Assembly: GCA_029204225.1 (NCBI GenBank)
Contig: CM055112.1
Coordinates: 30,592,203 to 30,656,202 of the forward strand
From: Diphasiastrum complanatum
Taxonomy: Eukaryota > Streptophyta > Lycopodiopsida > Lycopodiales > Lycopodiaceae
Direction: 5' to 3'
DNA length: 64,000 nucleotides
The stretch's first letter is position 1; the number at the start of each line of letters is the position of its first letter. Position numbers and translations under genes: made by a program. This document shows, one piece after another, positions 34,326-44,422 of the stretch. The notes under the pieces are model-generated. The model had not been told where the DNA came from and did no database searches. It saw only the letters and a program-made list of their open reading frames with translations.

Positions 34326-35637
34326 TCAACTGTAAGGTTGTCTAGAGACAGTGTGACTACTTGGAATTAACTCTAGCTTATGGTCTATCGATCTGGACGA
34401 CGGTATTCCATGAGGTAATTCAACTGGAAATACATCTTTAAATTCGAACGGTAACTTATTCTTCTTGATTTGCTCCTGATCTAAGTCTACCGAGTTTAGA
34501 ATTTTTGACAATTCACAACTACTTAGATGCATTTCAGATAAATCCAAAATTGGCTTAGCAAATAAAGAATAAGCTTCATATTGTGAATAAAAAATTTCTA
34601 TTACATTAGCAAATGAACTCATCCTAGATGGATGTACAAATTGTCTCCAAACAATGTAACTATTTCTTTACCCTCCTAAAAAGAGAGAACATGCTTCTTA
34701 AAATCTATCTTAGGATGCTTATTAAATAACCACTCGTATCCTAGAATTATGTCCGTACATGCCTAATTTAAAACATAGAAATCAATTAATTCTCTATAAT
34801 CTTGGATCCAAACTGAGAGCCTTGGAACTTTAACATCCCATGTCTCCAACTCCGCTCCTAAAGCTAGATATACTCGATATCTATGGTTACTGGCTTCCCT
34901 TTTGAGCTTGAGTTTCTGCACAAGACCAAAGTTAATGAAATAGCCATTGTCCACTAAAATACTAACTTCATGTCCATTCATAGGGCCTTTCAAATGAAAT
35001 AAATCTTTGGCAAGAATGAAGTAGTATTGAAAAAACAATCACACTCACAATTAATTTTACTAACTTCCAGCTTAAGATTCTCTTGACCTGACATCTCAAT
35101 CACTTGAGCTACGTCTTTCTTCCGTTCTGGATAGAATTTCATAACATGTTCAGGCTTACCACAATGGAAATACGCATTGGTCCTTCTTGTCTTTTTTCGG
35201 GACAATTTTTTTTTTTGTCTAAACTCAGATGCAGCTTGATCTAGTTTGTCGAAATACTTAGATTTCTTGCTACCACGAACTCTTTTCTTCTCCTTTTTTT
35301 GGCTTGGTCCTGATGATCCTGATGGATTAGCCTATAACTGCTTCATGGATGCCACCATAGTAGAATCATGCACTTTCGCGACTCGTATGACATCATCGAA
35401 AGTTTGAAGCATGTTATGCTTACACTCATTCTGATAATCTACAGGCAGACCTAGGATAAACTGCCATAGTGCCAGTTTTGCATTGAATGAGAGAACTTTA
35501 TTCCATAAATCCATAAAATCTTGTAGGTACGAGTCCAAACTCCGAGTACCCATTTTGCAATTCACAAATCTTTGGTAGAAATCTGAGTCATCCACAACTA
35601 CAAATGACTTTTTGAACACCTTCTTTACAAGGCCAGG
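34326..35637 (-). pseudogene. Ty3/gypsy gag-protease-RT start, truncated
   Basis: Read on the minus strand: a Gag block (MGTRSLDSYLQDFMDLWNKV, LGLPVDYQNECKHNML), a degenerate zinc knuckle (YFHCGKPEHVMKFY, with the first and last Cys changed), then protease with LFHLKGPMNGHEVSILVDNG, where the DSGA triad has become DNG. It ends at the entry to RT, KDVFPVELPHGIPSSRSIDH, and stops near 34326 before the catalytic palm. This motif order is diagnostic of Ty3/gypsy. There are at least two stops and frame changes. No LTR is found. Confidence 0.88.
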
Positions 35638-35639
35638 CT

Positions 35640-37000
35640 AGTTGCCAAAGGCTTTTCCCAGATTCTAGATCTAGATTATTCAGAAACCTTCAGCCCAGTT
35701 GTCAAACATGCTTTAATCCACCTAATCCTCTCCTTTGCAGCCACAGCAGATCTCGAAGTTCATCAGATGGATGTCTAGACCACTTCCTCAATGGAGCCAT
35801 CGAAGAGAAAATCTATATGATGCAGCCAGAGGGATACGAACTCAACGGCAAGCAACATCACCTTGTATGTAAAATCCACAAGGCTCTCTACGGGCTGAAA
35901 CATTCACCCATAGCCTGGTTTCAAAAGATCAACATATTTCTAATAGAGAATGGTTTCATTCCAAACTCAGCACACTCGAATGTTTACTTCAAGTCTATAT
36001 CAGAATACTTCATCATCATCACTCTTTACATAGATGATACACTCTTATTCAACAATAATCTGAAACTGATGAAGGATACAAAATGCATGTTGGCCCATGA
36101 ATACAAGATGACTCCAGCCTACTATTGTCTTGGAATCCAAATTCAATGAGATCAACCCAGCAAACTGATCTTTATCAGTCAACAATGATATCTCAACAAC
36201 ATGCTGGAAAAGTATGGAATGGCCAACTGCAGTCTCTTTCCAGACGACCCTGGACTAAAGCTATCAAAGGAACAGTTTCCTCAAACTGAGGTAGAAAAGG
36301 AGGAAACGAAGCGCTACCTGTTTCAATCCATCATTGGCTCACTGATGTACGCAATGATCTGCATGTGACCAGACCTTGCATATTCGATCAGTACACTCAG
36401 CCAGTTCTTGTCAAATCCAGACGTAGTTCATTGGAAAGTGCTAACAAAGGTCATGAAGTACATCCAAACAATAAAAACTCTCAACATCTGCTATGGAGGC
36501 ATCCAAATTACCAACATCCTTGAAGCCTACACAGATGCGGATTGGGCAGGAAATATTGACACCAGAAAATCAACTTTTGGATTTGTATTTTTATACAACC
36601 AAGGCCCAATCTCATGGAACAGCCGGAAGCAGACCTCCATTGCATTATCATCAACGGAATCCGAATACATAGCAGCCACAAATGCAACCAAAGAGGCAGT
36701 CTGGCTAAGGCAACTTCTTGCAGACCCCAATCTTACACAAACATTTCCTACAACAATCTATTGTGACAATCAAAGCAGAATAGCACTTTCTCTCAATCCG
36801 AGATTTCACTCCCGAAGCAAACATATAGAAATCAGGTATCATTACCTTAGAGAGAAAGTGCACAGCAAGGAAGTAGAATTAATTTTCTACAGAACAAACT
36901 ACATGGCAGCTGATTACTTCACAAAGGCTCTATCAAAGGAGCAACATCTCATATTACTTCACAAAAGCTCTATCAAAAGAACAACATCTCAGATTTAACA
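35640..37000 (+). pseudogene. Copia reverse transcriptase and RNase H
   Basis: RT enters at [19 protein letters not shown] and HQMDV, then IEEKIYMMQPEGYELNGKQH, HKALYGLKHSPIAWFQ and the active site TLYIDDTLLFNNN (YIDD variant). Stops fall at about 36148 and 36366. RNase H follows with EAYTDADWAGNIDTRKSTFG, ISWNSRKQTSIALSSTESEY, IYCDNQSRIALSLNPRFHSR and ADYFTKALSKEQH. A short duplication of 'CTTCACAAA.GCTCTATCAAA' occurs near 36917 and 36957. A polypurine tract and 3' LTR follow. The 5' half is missing; a gypsy relic in the opposite orientation abuts. Confidence 0.92.
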
Positions 37001-37043
37001 ATATGTTAAATCTGAAGATCAAAGTTTTTCAAAATCCTCATTA

Positions 37044-37051
37044 TGGGGGAG
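37044..37051 (+). other. Copia polypurine tract
   Basis: TGGGGGAG lies immediately before the LTR start TGTTAGATTTC at 37052, the plus-strand primer for the element at 35640-37000. Confidence 0.75.
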
Positions 37052-37812
37052 TGTTAGATTTCTTATGCTGAGGTTTAAAAATCATTAAGTAATGAGCATC
37101 TTGAAAACAGAAGGCCAATAACATGATTTCGGACCTTCACATTTTTCTCTTTAAGTTTTTTCCATTTATTTTTTTGCCTTAAAACGATTTAAGGCATCTT
37201 TGTTTTTTCGTCTTCTTTGCTCTTTTTTGTGCCTTCACAAAAAATGTGGCATAATGGCCAAAATGACTTAGAAACGATTTCTAGACCACCTTCGTCTTTT
37301 TTGCCTCTTTGCAAAAAATGCGACAAAAATCCCAGAATGCCCTAAAACCATTTTAAGGCACCTTCGTCTTTTTCGTTGCCTTAAAACTAAGGCACCTTTG
37401 CCTTTTTCGCTGTCTTAAAACTAAGGCACCTTCGCCTTCTTTGATGTCTTAAAACTAAGGGCGTCTTCAGAATTTACACACCTTCAATCTAAAGGCACCT
37501 TCGGGTTCTTCAAATTTTTTGCTTTATCTGCATTGGCAAACTGACGTCACCAAACGTATCAGCAGACCCTAAAAATAGCTGGACAACCAAATATCTAAAA
37601 GGCGGTGAGGCGGTTACCAACTTTGTACATATGCAAAGACTAGTGTAAATAGCCTTAAAGGCTTGTAAGATATTTTTTCTCAACACTTTTAAATATATAT
37701 ACTAGCTAAATCAAACTATGTAAGGGTTAATTGAATTTCTCTTTCAATCAAAGTTATCTATAGCCAGTGTTATCACGCTCAACAAGCTGAAGTTATTACT
37801 TCAAGCCATTGT
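37052..37812 (+). mobile_element. Copia 3' LTR, cut off at its right end by copy B
   Basis: The LTR starts TGTTAGATTTCTTATG and runs through AGCTGGACAACCAAATATC, GGCGGTTACCAACTT and TCAAGCCATTGTACTC at 37812, where similarity to its relatives stops. Reverse-complement relatives lie at 41238-41650 and 63086-63560. Both continue past GTACTC by about 150-300 bp to the LTR end, so the last part is lost here. Confidence 0.82.
37180..37510 (+). repeat. Minisatellite inside the copia LTR
   Basis: Units of about 35-70 bp centre on GCCTTAAAACTAAGGCACCT and CTTCGTCTTTTTCG (for example at about 37378, 37413 and 37446). Each has the palindrome CCTTAAAAC...TAAGGC. Other LTR relatives in the window do not include this part, so I cannot tell whether it is a family trait. 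Confidence 0.7.
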
Positions 37813-38266
37813 ACTCCATTAGAGGAGTTCTCAATATCAAAAAGACCCTTTGTAAAGATACTTTTATTTTTTTCTTTAGTTTCGACCATCACCAGGCCCT
37901 ATCAAAATGCACAGATCTACGTAACGTAGTTCAAATTAACTGAGAAATAAAAATGCAATATAGAAAACTTTGAAATTTGTGTGCGGGCAGCATGGACGTA
38001 TCCCATTGGTTTCTTCTTCCTGCCCGACACGTGCTAATCTGCCCAACGTCAATACCTCAAGTTAAATTTACTTGACTATGCTGGTTAGTATAATGAAATT
38101 TTCTACCTATACTAGTTACAATTATAGAAATACAGTATGTACAGTTACATAAAATATGGTATACGCAATAACTGTGACTATGTTGGCATTCACATTAGAT
38201 TAAATGTGATACAAAAAATTGAAATTAAGTATCATATCAGAGATTTTTGGCGCCCAAGCTTTATAA
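37813..38266 (+). promoter_or_regulatory. Left end and probable promoter region of copy B, shared with copy C
   Basis: It begins CATTAGAGGAGTTCTC and passes CAAAAAGACCCTTTG and a T-rich stretch. Then come the palindrome CTACGTAACGTAG (about 37919) and GCGGGCAGCATG followed by CCATTGGTT (a reverse CCAAT-type ATTGG). Copy C has the same landmarks in the same order on the minus strand between 44905 and 44640. This is the region upstream of both HPSS genes, so it probably contains the HPSS promoter and an element end. Confidence 0.55.
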
Positions 38267-39640
38267 ATAGCAATTGCAAGGAGACCCAGATCTACAATCG
38301 AGTCTGTGATTCTTTATAATGAGAAAGATGAAGCTGATAACTGGAAGCCAATAAAATATACGAGGAATTCATGAGTATTGCTGCATCCATCATCAAAGGG
38401 CAATTTTCGACAAAAGAAAAGAGCAAAAATGACTTACACATCTTATTGGAAAGCAAAAAATTTGGAGTTTAAGACTACTCCGGGTGGTCAATCGATATCA
38501 GAAGTCTTAGTACAACATGTGTATATGCATTCAGAAATCAAAGTACATGATATCAATCCTCATGATCATCAAAAATGTAATTGTAAGAATATCAAAACAT
38601 ATGCACTATACAACAATCATAGGTGATTTTCTTTATTGATGCTCTTCAGATTATGATTTAAATGCTTCAACATTGTTTTTTTTCTTTCAAATTTATATCC
38701 ATCATGCATAAGTGAATGGGAGCCCTTACAATCACTTGCAGGAATATTAGACGTGATTCACTCTGATGTTGGAAAGCTGCAATACAAAGGAAGAAGTCCA
38801 AAGGAACTTGCAAATTGTGGTATCTATTTTTATGAGTCTTTATATATGTCACAAACAGAGGGAGGTTTTGGCAAGCTCTAATAAATTCCATTGCCTAGTT
38901 TTCAAAGTGATGAGTGGCCTACTCCTAATAGCATTGTTTTTTAATCCTTGAGATGCAAGCTACTCATTGATATTAGAAATGCTATGATGATAAGCACAGG
39001 CTCGAAAATCGTTCACCTAAGTTGGTTTATCTCATTACATATATTTGTTGATTTTTTCTCAAGTGCTAATGTTCGTAGGACACCAACTTTATTTGTTTGC
39101 AAGGATTTATCAGATGAGACTTTGTCAGATCTCATGGATCAAGGCTGGGATAGTAAAACAAATAATGACATAGAATGTAGAATTGAAAAGTCCTCTATGA
39201 TCTTTCATTATCATATCGAAAAACAAATGCTCAATCTCACATTTAGCTACCATAGATACAAGGAAATTGAAGGTACATGGCTACCACTGAATCAAGACTT
39301 TGAACTAAATGGTCACACAGACCGAATGGAGATAAGCATTATCTACAATGAGAAATATTTGACTATGTTGAGGTGGAGGAGCATTGGAAGCTTGATTTTA
39401 TCAAAACAGAGCTCATGCTATTACAAACCAATCTACCAACATATTTCAGGTTTATCATCAATGGAAGACTCGTAAGTGCTTTATGTTAATTTCCATTTCA
39501 AAATAGAACAAAATAATAAAAAATGTCATCATTTACAGTTACACATTCACTAATATTTGTCATGCCACAAATGCGAAAAAAACAGGAGCTGATAACGTGC
39601 TGCAAAGATCTACCTATAACAATCACCATTGTGGGAGAAC
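38267..39640 (+). pseudogene. HPSS protein gene, copy B
   Basis: This is the best preserved copy. The expected start codon is ATA (38267-38269) where copy A has ATG; then RRPRSTIESVILYNEKDE. A TGA at 38372 sits at the codon that is TAG in copy A and TGG in copy C. LLHPSSKGNFRQKKRAK, GGQSISEVLVQHVYMHSEIK and KCNC follow, up to donor GTAAGA near 38583. Exon 2 (about 38696 on) has YPSCISEWEPLQSLAGILDV, then IFVDFFSSANVRRTPTLFVC, DLSDETLSDLMDQGWDSK, IEKQMLNLTFSYH, LPLNQDFELNGH and a frame change into VEVEEHWKLDFIKTELMLLQ and FRFIINGRLV, at donor GTAAGT (39472). A final exon near 39571-39640 reads PQMRKKQELITCCKDLPITI and stops. The function is unknown. Confidence 0.75.
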
Positions 39641-39841
39641 AATAGTTTCAAATAAACTTTAGTAAAATTCTGTGTATAAACTCTTTCATTCAATAAATGA
39701 AAGCCCAAGTTGGGCATCAGTACATGTATTTTGTACTCCCAAATTCATAAAATGGAGCATCATTTGATATATCAATGTATATTTACTTATGAATTCTATA
39801 CATGTATTTTTGTTCTATGCTATATGTATTTGTTCAGATCT

Positions 39842-41165
39842 TAATTTAGTATAACTACATCATCCTTTGCACCATCATCAATAACAGGAGGCTGAAGCCT
39901 TGCCCTAGCCAATATACTCAAGATCATTTCTTGTCTAAATCTATACACCTGGCTTGATGTATACTCAGGAAGTGTAAACTACAAGATAGAACATTCATGT
40001 ATTAGTAATGGCTAAAAACATCAACAAAATAGAAAACTAATTATGATTCCAAAAATAAGAATAAACAGAATTTATTATCTTAGAAATATCAACATCTTCT
40101 TGAAGGTTGAACCACTCAAAAAATAACTTGGCATTGTATAATGTGTACCACCCACAGCTGAATGAATCATTTTGCTGGGGTGACTACAAAAAAATTCAGC
40201 ACACAAGAAATCAATTATGAAACAGAATGAATTAGAATGAAACAAATACATTAGAATACTGATTTCAAAATGCTATTAAGAAAAAAAGAATTTACCTCCA
40301 AACTGACAATCTGCCAGTCCACTGAATGAGAAACATCTGTAGGAATATACTTACTTAAATATGGAAGGTAAATATCTACATCCTTATGCATATTGCTCGT
40401 CGAATTCATCTTGACACAAAAACCTTTAATACTATTATCTACAAATCTCTTAATAGAGATCACGTTTAAACTCCAATGGTCACTGCAAAATAAGATTGAA
40501 ATTTCTTTAGCTACAATTCTGAAAACTATTTCCATTGACAATGTCAATGTTAATGCATAAAACAGCAAGAAGCATTTAATATATCTTACTTGGTATGATA
40601 AAGGATGAGCAGATATTTTGTTGCTGGTGTGAACCATAAATCCTTTAAATTGCACCCTGTCCAACCCATGTATCCTCATCACTTCATTCAACATCTCCCA
40701 AAATTTGGTTTGGGCCATTGCATCTTCAAGTTTCATCTCACACACAACTATTGTTTGCAAGCTCTGCACACTGACAAAAGAATTTTCCATCAAGACACTG
40801 AGAACACAATGGAAATCTGACAGATAAGCAACATCATAGACAAATTACCTTGGATTGTAAATATGGGCAGCCATTGTACTCCATTCTTGCACCTTGTGCA
40901 CATGATCAAAACATATCCAAGAGTGCTCCAAGTCACTTTCCGTTTGCATATGCCTGACCAGATCCAGACTAGATGCAGGACCAATTGTGAATATCTTTAA
41001 TATGAAACATCTATCACTTGATCCATCCACAGCTTGTCCAAGAAATAGGGATCCATGGAAATAATTGTAATTAAAATTTTTCTTTCAAACCAAGACTGGA
41101 ATTGATAGAATCTCCTTTTGGATGATTATCGATCTTGTATTCGACTATCCATTTTTTGAGTCTAC
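39842..41165 (-). pseudogene. RNase H-like transposase segment joined to Ulp1-type protease, copy B
   Basis: From 41165 on the minus strand: KWIVEYKIDNHPKGDSI, then FHGSLFLGQ, DLEHSWICFDHVHKVQEWST, an intron (GTAATT...TGTCAG), QSLQTIVVCEMKLEDAMAQT and DRVQFKGFMVHTS. The FDHVH, CEM and FKGFM spacing looks like an RNase H-fold transposase of the MULE type. The FKGFM block is normally followed by Asp-Ser; here it is His-Thr. After an intron-like gap comes SDHWSLNVISIKRF (His at 40477-40475), YLPYLSKYIP, another intron, QQNDSFSCGWYTLYNAKLFF (Cys at 40156-40154), and the last exon LPEYTSSQVYRFRQEMILSI ending at TAA 39842. Copy A has the same protease exons and C-terminus. The transposase assignment is inference; the Ulp1 assignment is firm. 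Confidence 0.75.
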
Positions 41166-41237
41166 AGCAAAACAAGATATCAAAAGACTATGATGTATTG
41201 ATAAAACCATCATAAAACATGGTAATGACCGACAGCA

Positions 41238-41650
41238 AAAGCTCAACGCTTTGAGCGTAGGCATGTAGGAATGGAAACGCAACAGTTAGCAGCAGAAATA
41301 TTCAAGAAGAATAATTCATACAAATTGCGCAAATGAACAATACAGTAGTGAGACAAAAATTGCACTCTGATTAATATTGACAGTGAGTACAATGGCTTGA
41401 AGTAATATCTTCAGCTTGCTGAACGTAATAACGTTGGCTACAGATAACTCTGATTGAGAGACAACTCACTTACATAGCTTGATTCATCTAGTATACATAT
41501 TTACAAGTGTCGAGAGACAAATACCTTATAAGCCTTAAATGCCATTTACTCTAGTTTTGTATATGTACAGAAGTTGGTAACCGCCCTTGGGATATTTGGT
41601 TGTCCAGCTGTTTTTCGGGTTGATGATAAGTTGGCAATGTCGGTCTACCA
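41238..41650 (-). mobile_element. Copia LTR fragment, inverted relative to 37052-37812
   Basis: The reverse complement reads AACAGCTGGACAACCAAATA, GGCGGTTACCAACTTCTGTA and TACTTCAAGCCATTGTACTC, matching 37580-37812. It then continues ACTGTCAATATTAATCAGAG and GTTGCGTTTCCATTCC, matching 63110-63240. No primer site or gag is visible next to it, so it is a solo or broken LTR. Confidence 0.85.
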
Positions 41651-42660
41651 ATGTAACAAAAATCCGAAAAGCAGAGTCTCAGCTTCAGTGAAGTCAAAAA
41701 GATCCGATATATCCGATATTGTCAAAAAGGAATTATTATCTATATTATAAGTAGGCAAAGTGATCAAAGATTTATTTGAAGGAGAAAGGGTAGTGGGTGT
41801 TCTAGGGCCTATAGAAGTAGCCCTATTTCGAGCATGATCAAAATCAGAACAATCATCTAAATTAACACGCGTATCAATAAAAAAAGTATCTATATCTACA
41901 GTCTTTGACTTTTCAGACTTTGTACCACTAGAAGAAGCTGCTTCAGAAGTGGAGGGCACAGCCTCCGAATTGTCAAAAATATTTAACAAAACGAAAAAAA
42001 TAAAAACAGACTGAAAATCAACAAATCTACATTTTTTATTATGAATTGAGCACTCATCTACAGATTTGAAATCATTATGTAACTTGGTAAACATTCTGTC
42101 AAGCTTAGCTTTATAGATATGCTTGTCGACTGCCACCAGGTCCTGATAATGAACTATGTCCTTATTCTAAGATCTGAATAGAGGAGTACTGAGCAAGGAC
42201 TTAAATCTGAGATATATCGTAGAAAATGCCTCCACACCTGAGCCCTCAGTTATAGAAGGTAGAATAAAAGAAAAAGAAGAAAAAAGAGATTTGAAATAGT
42301 CCAACCTATCAGTAATACCAAATTCTTAAAAAAAATAAAAACAAACTGGACTCAAAATTAAACATTTTAAACAAAAATAATAGAACTAAAGTTCCAAATA
42401 TCACTCTCAGGTGCAAACTGCAGGTCAGACAAGCACTTCAAGGCAACATGCGCTCGAGAGAGATATTTGAAGTTGGAGTATCGGATCCGAGCGCAAGAAC
42501 ACCGAGCAAAAAAGGAAAGAGGTCCAAAGCGCGCTTGAATGCGATACCAGACAATGCAGTATCGGATCCAGACGCATAATAGTCAACGAAAGGTAATGAG
42601 AGCAAGCAGCGCGCTTGAAATCGATATCCAGAAAAGCAATCGTAAATTTGCGTGAAAATC
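41645..42660 (-). pseudogene. Ser/Thr-rich unknown protein gene, copy C
   Basis: Downstream of the minus-strand TATA at about 42680. The clearest frame (42136-41645) reads DRMFTKLHNDFKSVDECSIH, then a Ser-rich stretch (STSEAASSSGTKSEKSK), RATSIGPRTPTTLSPSNKSL and ISDISDLFDFTEAETLLFGF. Upstream in the same direction, about 42310-42150 reads ITDRLDYFKSLFSSFSFILP with a stop. The first 200 bases after the TATA repeat ATCG..TTCAAGCGCGCT and GGATCCGATACT. No family is recognised. It may be spliced. It ends where the copia LTR begins, so the 3' end may be lost. Confidence 0.4.
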
Positions 42661-42673
42661 CGAGCCGAAAAAG

Positions 42674-42951
42674 ACCTATTTATAAAAAGAAATTCGCACG
42701 TGTGGAGTGAAGAAGGAACACGTGTTGAATTGTGATTGGTTAAAATAAATGCGTCGTACCTAGAATGATTGATCTGACATCTGTCATGTGCGAGAATGAC
42801 ACGAGTTGATATCGGATTCGCGCACGTGTCTTAGCCCACATGGCCTCATAATTGGGTCATCACTGTCAATATGGACATTCCATGTGGATTAATAATCTAA
42901 CGACACGTGTCTTCGCCATCTTTTCACACGTGCAAAAATTTTGTATATATA
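42674..42951. promoter_or_regulatory. Divergent promoter with five G-boxes, copy C
   Basis: The opposed TATA boxes are TTTATAAATAG on the minus strand (about 42675-42685) and TATATATAA on the plus strand (about 42944-42952). CACGTG occurs at 42697, 42719, 42823, 42904 and 42927. The plus-strand TATA continues TATATAAGTCC, the same bases as the minus-strand TATA of copy A, and the minus-strand leader has GGATTTTCAC like the plus-strand leader of copy A. The two promoters are therefore homologous and inverted. Both leaders here carry ATCG..YTCAAGCGCGCT. Confidence 0.7.
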
Positions 42952-43225
42952 AGTCCTCAGAATTTTTATTTTTTTTCACAAGATTTTTGTTTTTAGCTCT
43001 CGATATCGCTCTCAAGCGCGCTCTTTCACCGATGATTGGCACATATTTGTTGATAGTAAATCTCAATGTTCTTCCATAAGTTGAATTGTTTCGTCAATAT
43101 CTCTGCATTTGATCTCGAGCTCATGTCTTTTACGTACCTGCATAAAACTAATACAAAGTTAGTTAGAATTAGTACAGAGTTTGTATTAGAAAGTTTTAAT
43201 TGAAACTATTAATAAAAGATCGAGT

Positions 43226-44422
43226 GTTTATAGTTACTTACGAGTTTACCATTGAAAATGAATCTGAAGTCTGAAAGTACATCATCTGTAGGAGCAATAG
43301 TTCCCATCGGATGTAGTTTAGACTCCAATCTTCTTCCACCTCAACACATGTCAAAACGGCATCATTGTATATAATTTCAATATTTTTTCGTTTTGAATGT
43401 CCACTAGCTTCCAAGTCTTGATCGAGTGGCACCCATTTACATTTATTTTTTTTCCATCTTTGATAATGGAAGCATAAGCTCAACATTTTTTTTTCAATTT
43501 GATAACGGAAGCACATGGAAGACATTTTAATTCTGCATTATATTTCTCCATCTGATCTTTTGTCCCAGCCTTTATCCATAAGTTCAGATGATAAACTATC
43601 TGATAAATTTTTGCATACAAACATCGTTGGGGTTTTGTGTACATTGACACTTGAAAAGAAATCCCCAAATATATTCAAGGAAATAAATCAACTCAATCTG
43701 ATTGTTTTGTATCCCGTGCTCATTTTTAATGAATTTTTTACATCATTATACATCTTGCAATGAAATGATTCTTAAACTGTAGCATCTGGTGCAATCCATT
43801 CATCACTTTCAAAACTAGGTAATGGAATTGGTACTATTTGTCCAAAATTTTCTTTTGTATCAAGAATGTACATTGATTCATAAAAAAAAATCCCTATCAA
43901 CTACATCTTCTCTAGTTCTACCTCAATATTGCAGTTGTCCAATATCAGTGTGAATAACATCTAACACACCACCTAAAGGTCCACTAGGCTCTCATTCATT
44001 TATGTTGGATGGATATAAATCTGCAAGAGAAAAATGATCAGATTGGCAAGTTTACTATTAGATATTTATGAATGACAAAAATCAAAGTATCAAAAATATC
44101 AATACTCACAGTTGCTTTTTTTGTGATCCTGACGGTTGAATCCTTGCACATTTATCTCTGAATGCCTATATACATGTTGGACTAGAATTTTAGAAATAGA
44201 TTTTCCTCCTGATGATGAAGCATCCAAAATTCTGGCCTTCCAATAAGATCAAAATGATAGTTTTGACCTTTTCCTTTTTCGAAATGCTCCTCTTGATGAT
44301 GGATGCATCAAAATCCAAGAGTTTTTTGAATATTTTTTTGGCACCCATAATCCATTATCATCAGTCTCGTTGAATAGAAGCACAGAGTTTATTGAGGAGC
44401 ACGGCTTCCTTGATGGCACCAT
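43226..44422 (-). pseudogene. HPSS protein gene, copy C
   Basis: ATG at 44422-44420 starts MVPSRKPCSSINSVLLFNET and runs without a stop through WILMHPSSRGAFRKRKRSK, keeping the Trp codon TGG (44317-44315) that is a stop in A and B. A TGA follows shortly after (SKLSF*SYWKAR), then GGKSISKILVQHVYRHSEIN and donor GTGAGT near 44112. Exon 2 (about 44020 down) has stops and a frame change but keeps GPLGGVLDVIHTDIGQLQY. Then YQIEKKMLSLCFHYQRW, VEVEEDWSLNYIRWELLLLQ and DFRFIFNGKLV end at donor GTAAGTA (43228). It confirms that HPSS is a real gene family with fixed introns. Confidence 0.75.

Larger units (their letters stand above)
37813..41237. mobile_element. Copy B of the HPSS-Ulp1 module
   Basis: It lies between two LTR pieces of the same copia family in opposite orientation (37052-37812 plus, 41238-41650 minus). 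It holds an AT-rich left region shared with copy C, the HPSS gene (+) and a convergent gene with RNase H-like transposase and Ulp1 segments (-). The left edge starts CATTAGAGGAGTTCTC. Exact ends and target-site duplications are not resolved. Confidence 0.5.

Noticed and set aside
37813-41650. The whole 37.5-41.6 kb block as a classical inverted-repeat transposon with the LTR pieces as its ends
   Set aside because: The inverted arms are clearly parts of a copia LTR, seen again with a primer site and gag at 63 kb, so they are not the module's own termini.
42852-43079. 75-codon plus-strand frame across the copy C promoter
   Set aside because: Overlaps the TATA box and leader; hydrophobic by T-richness; no match to copy A.
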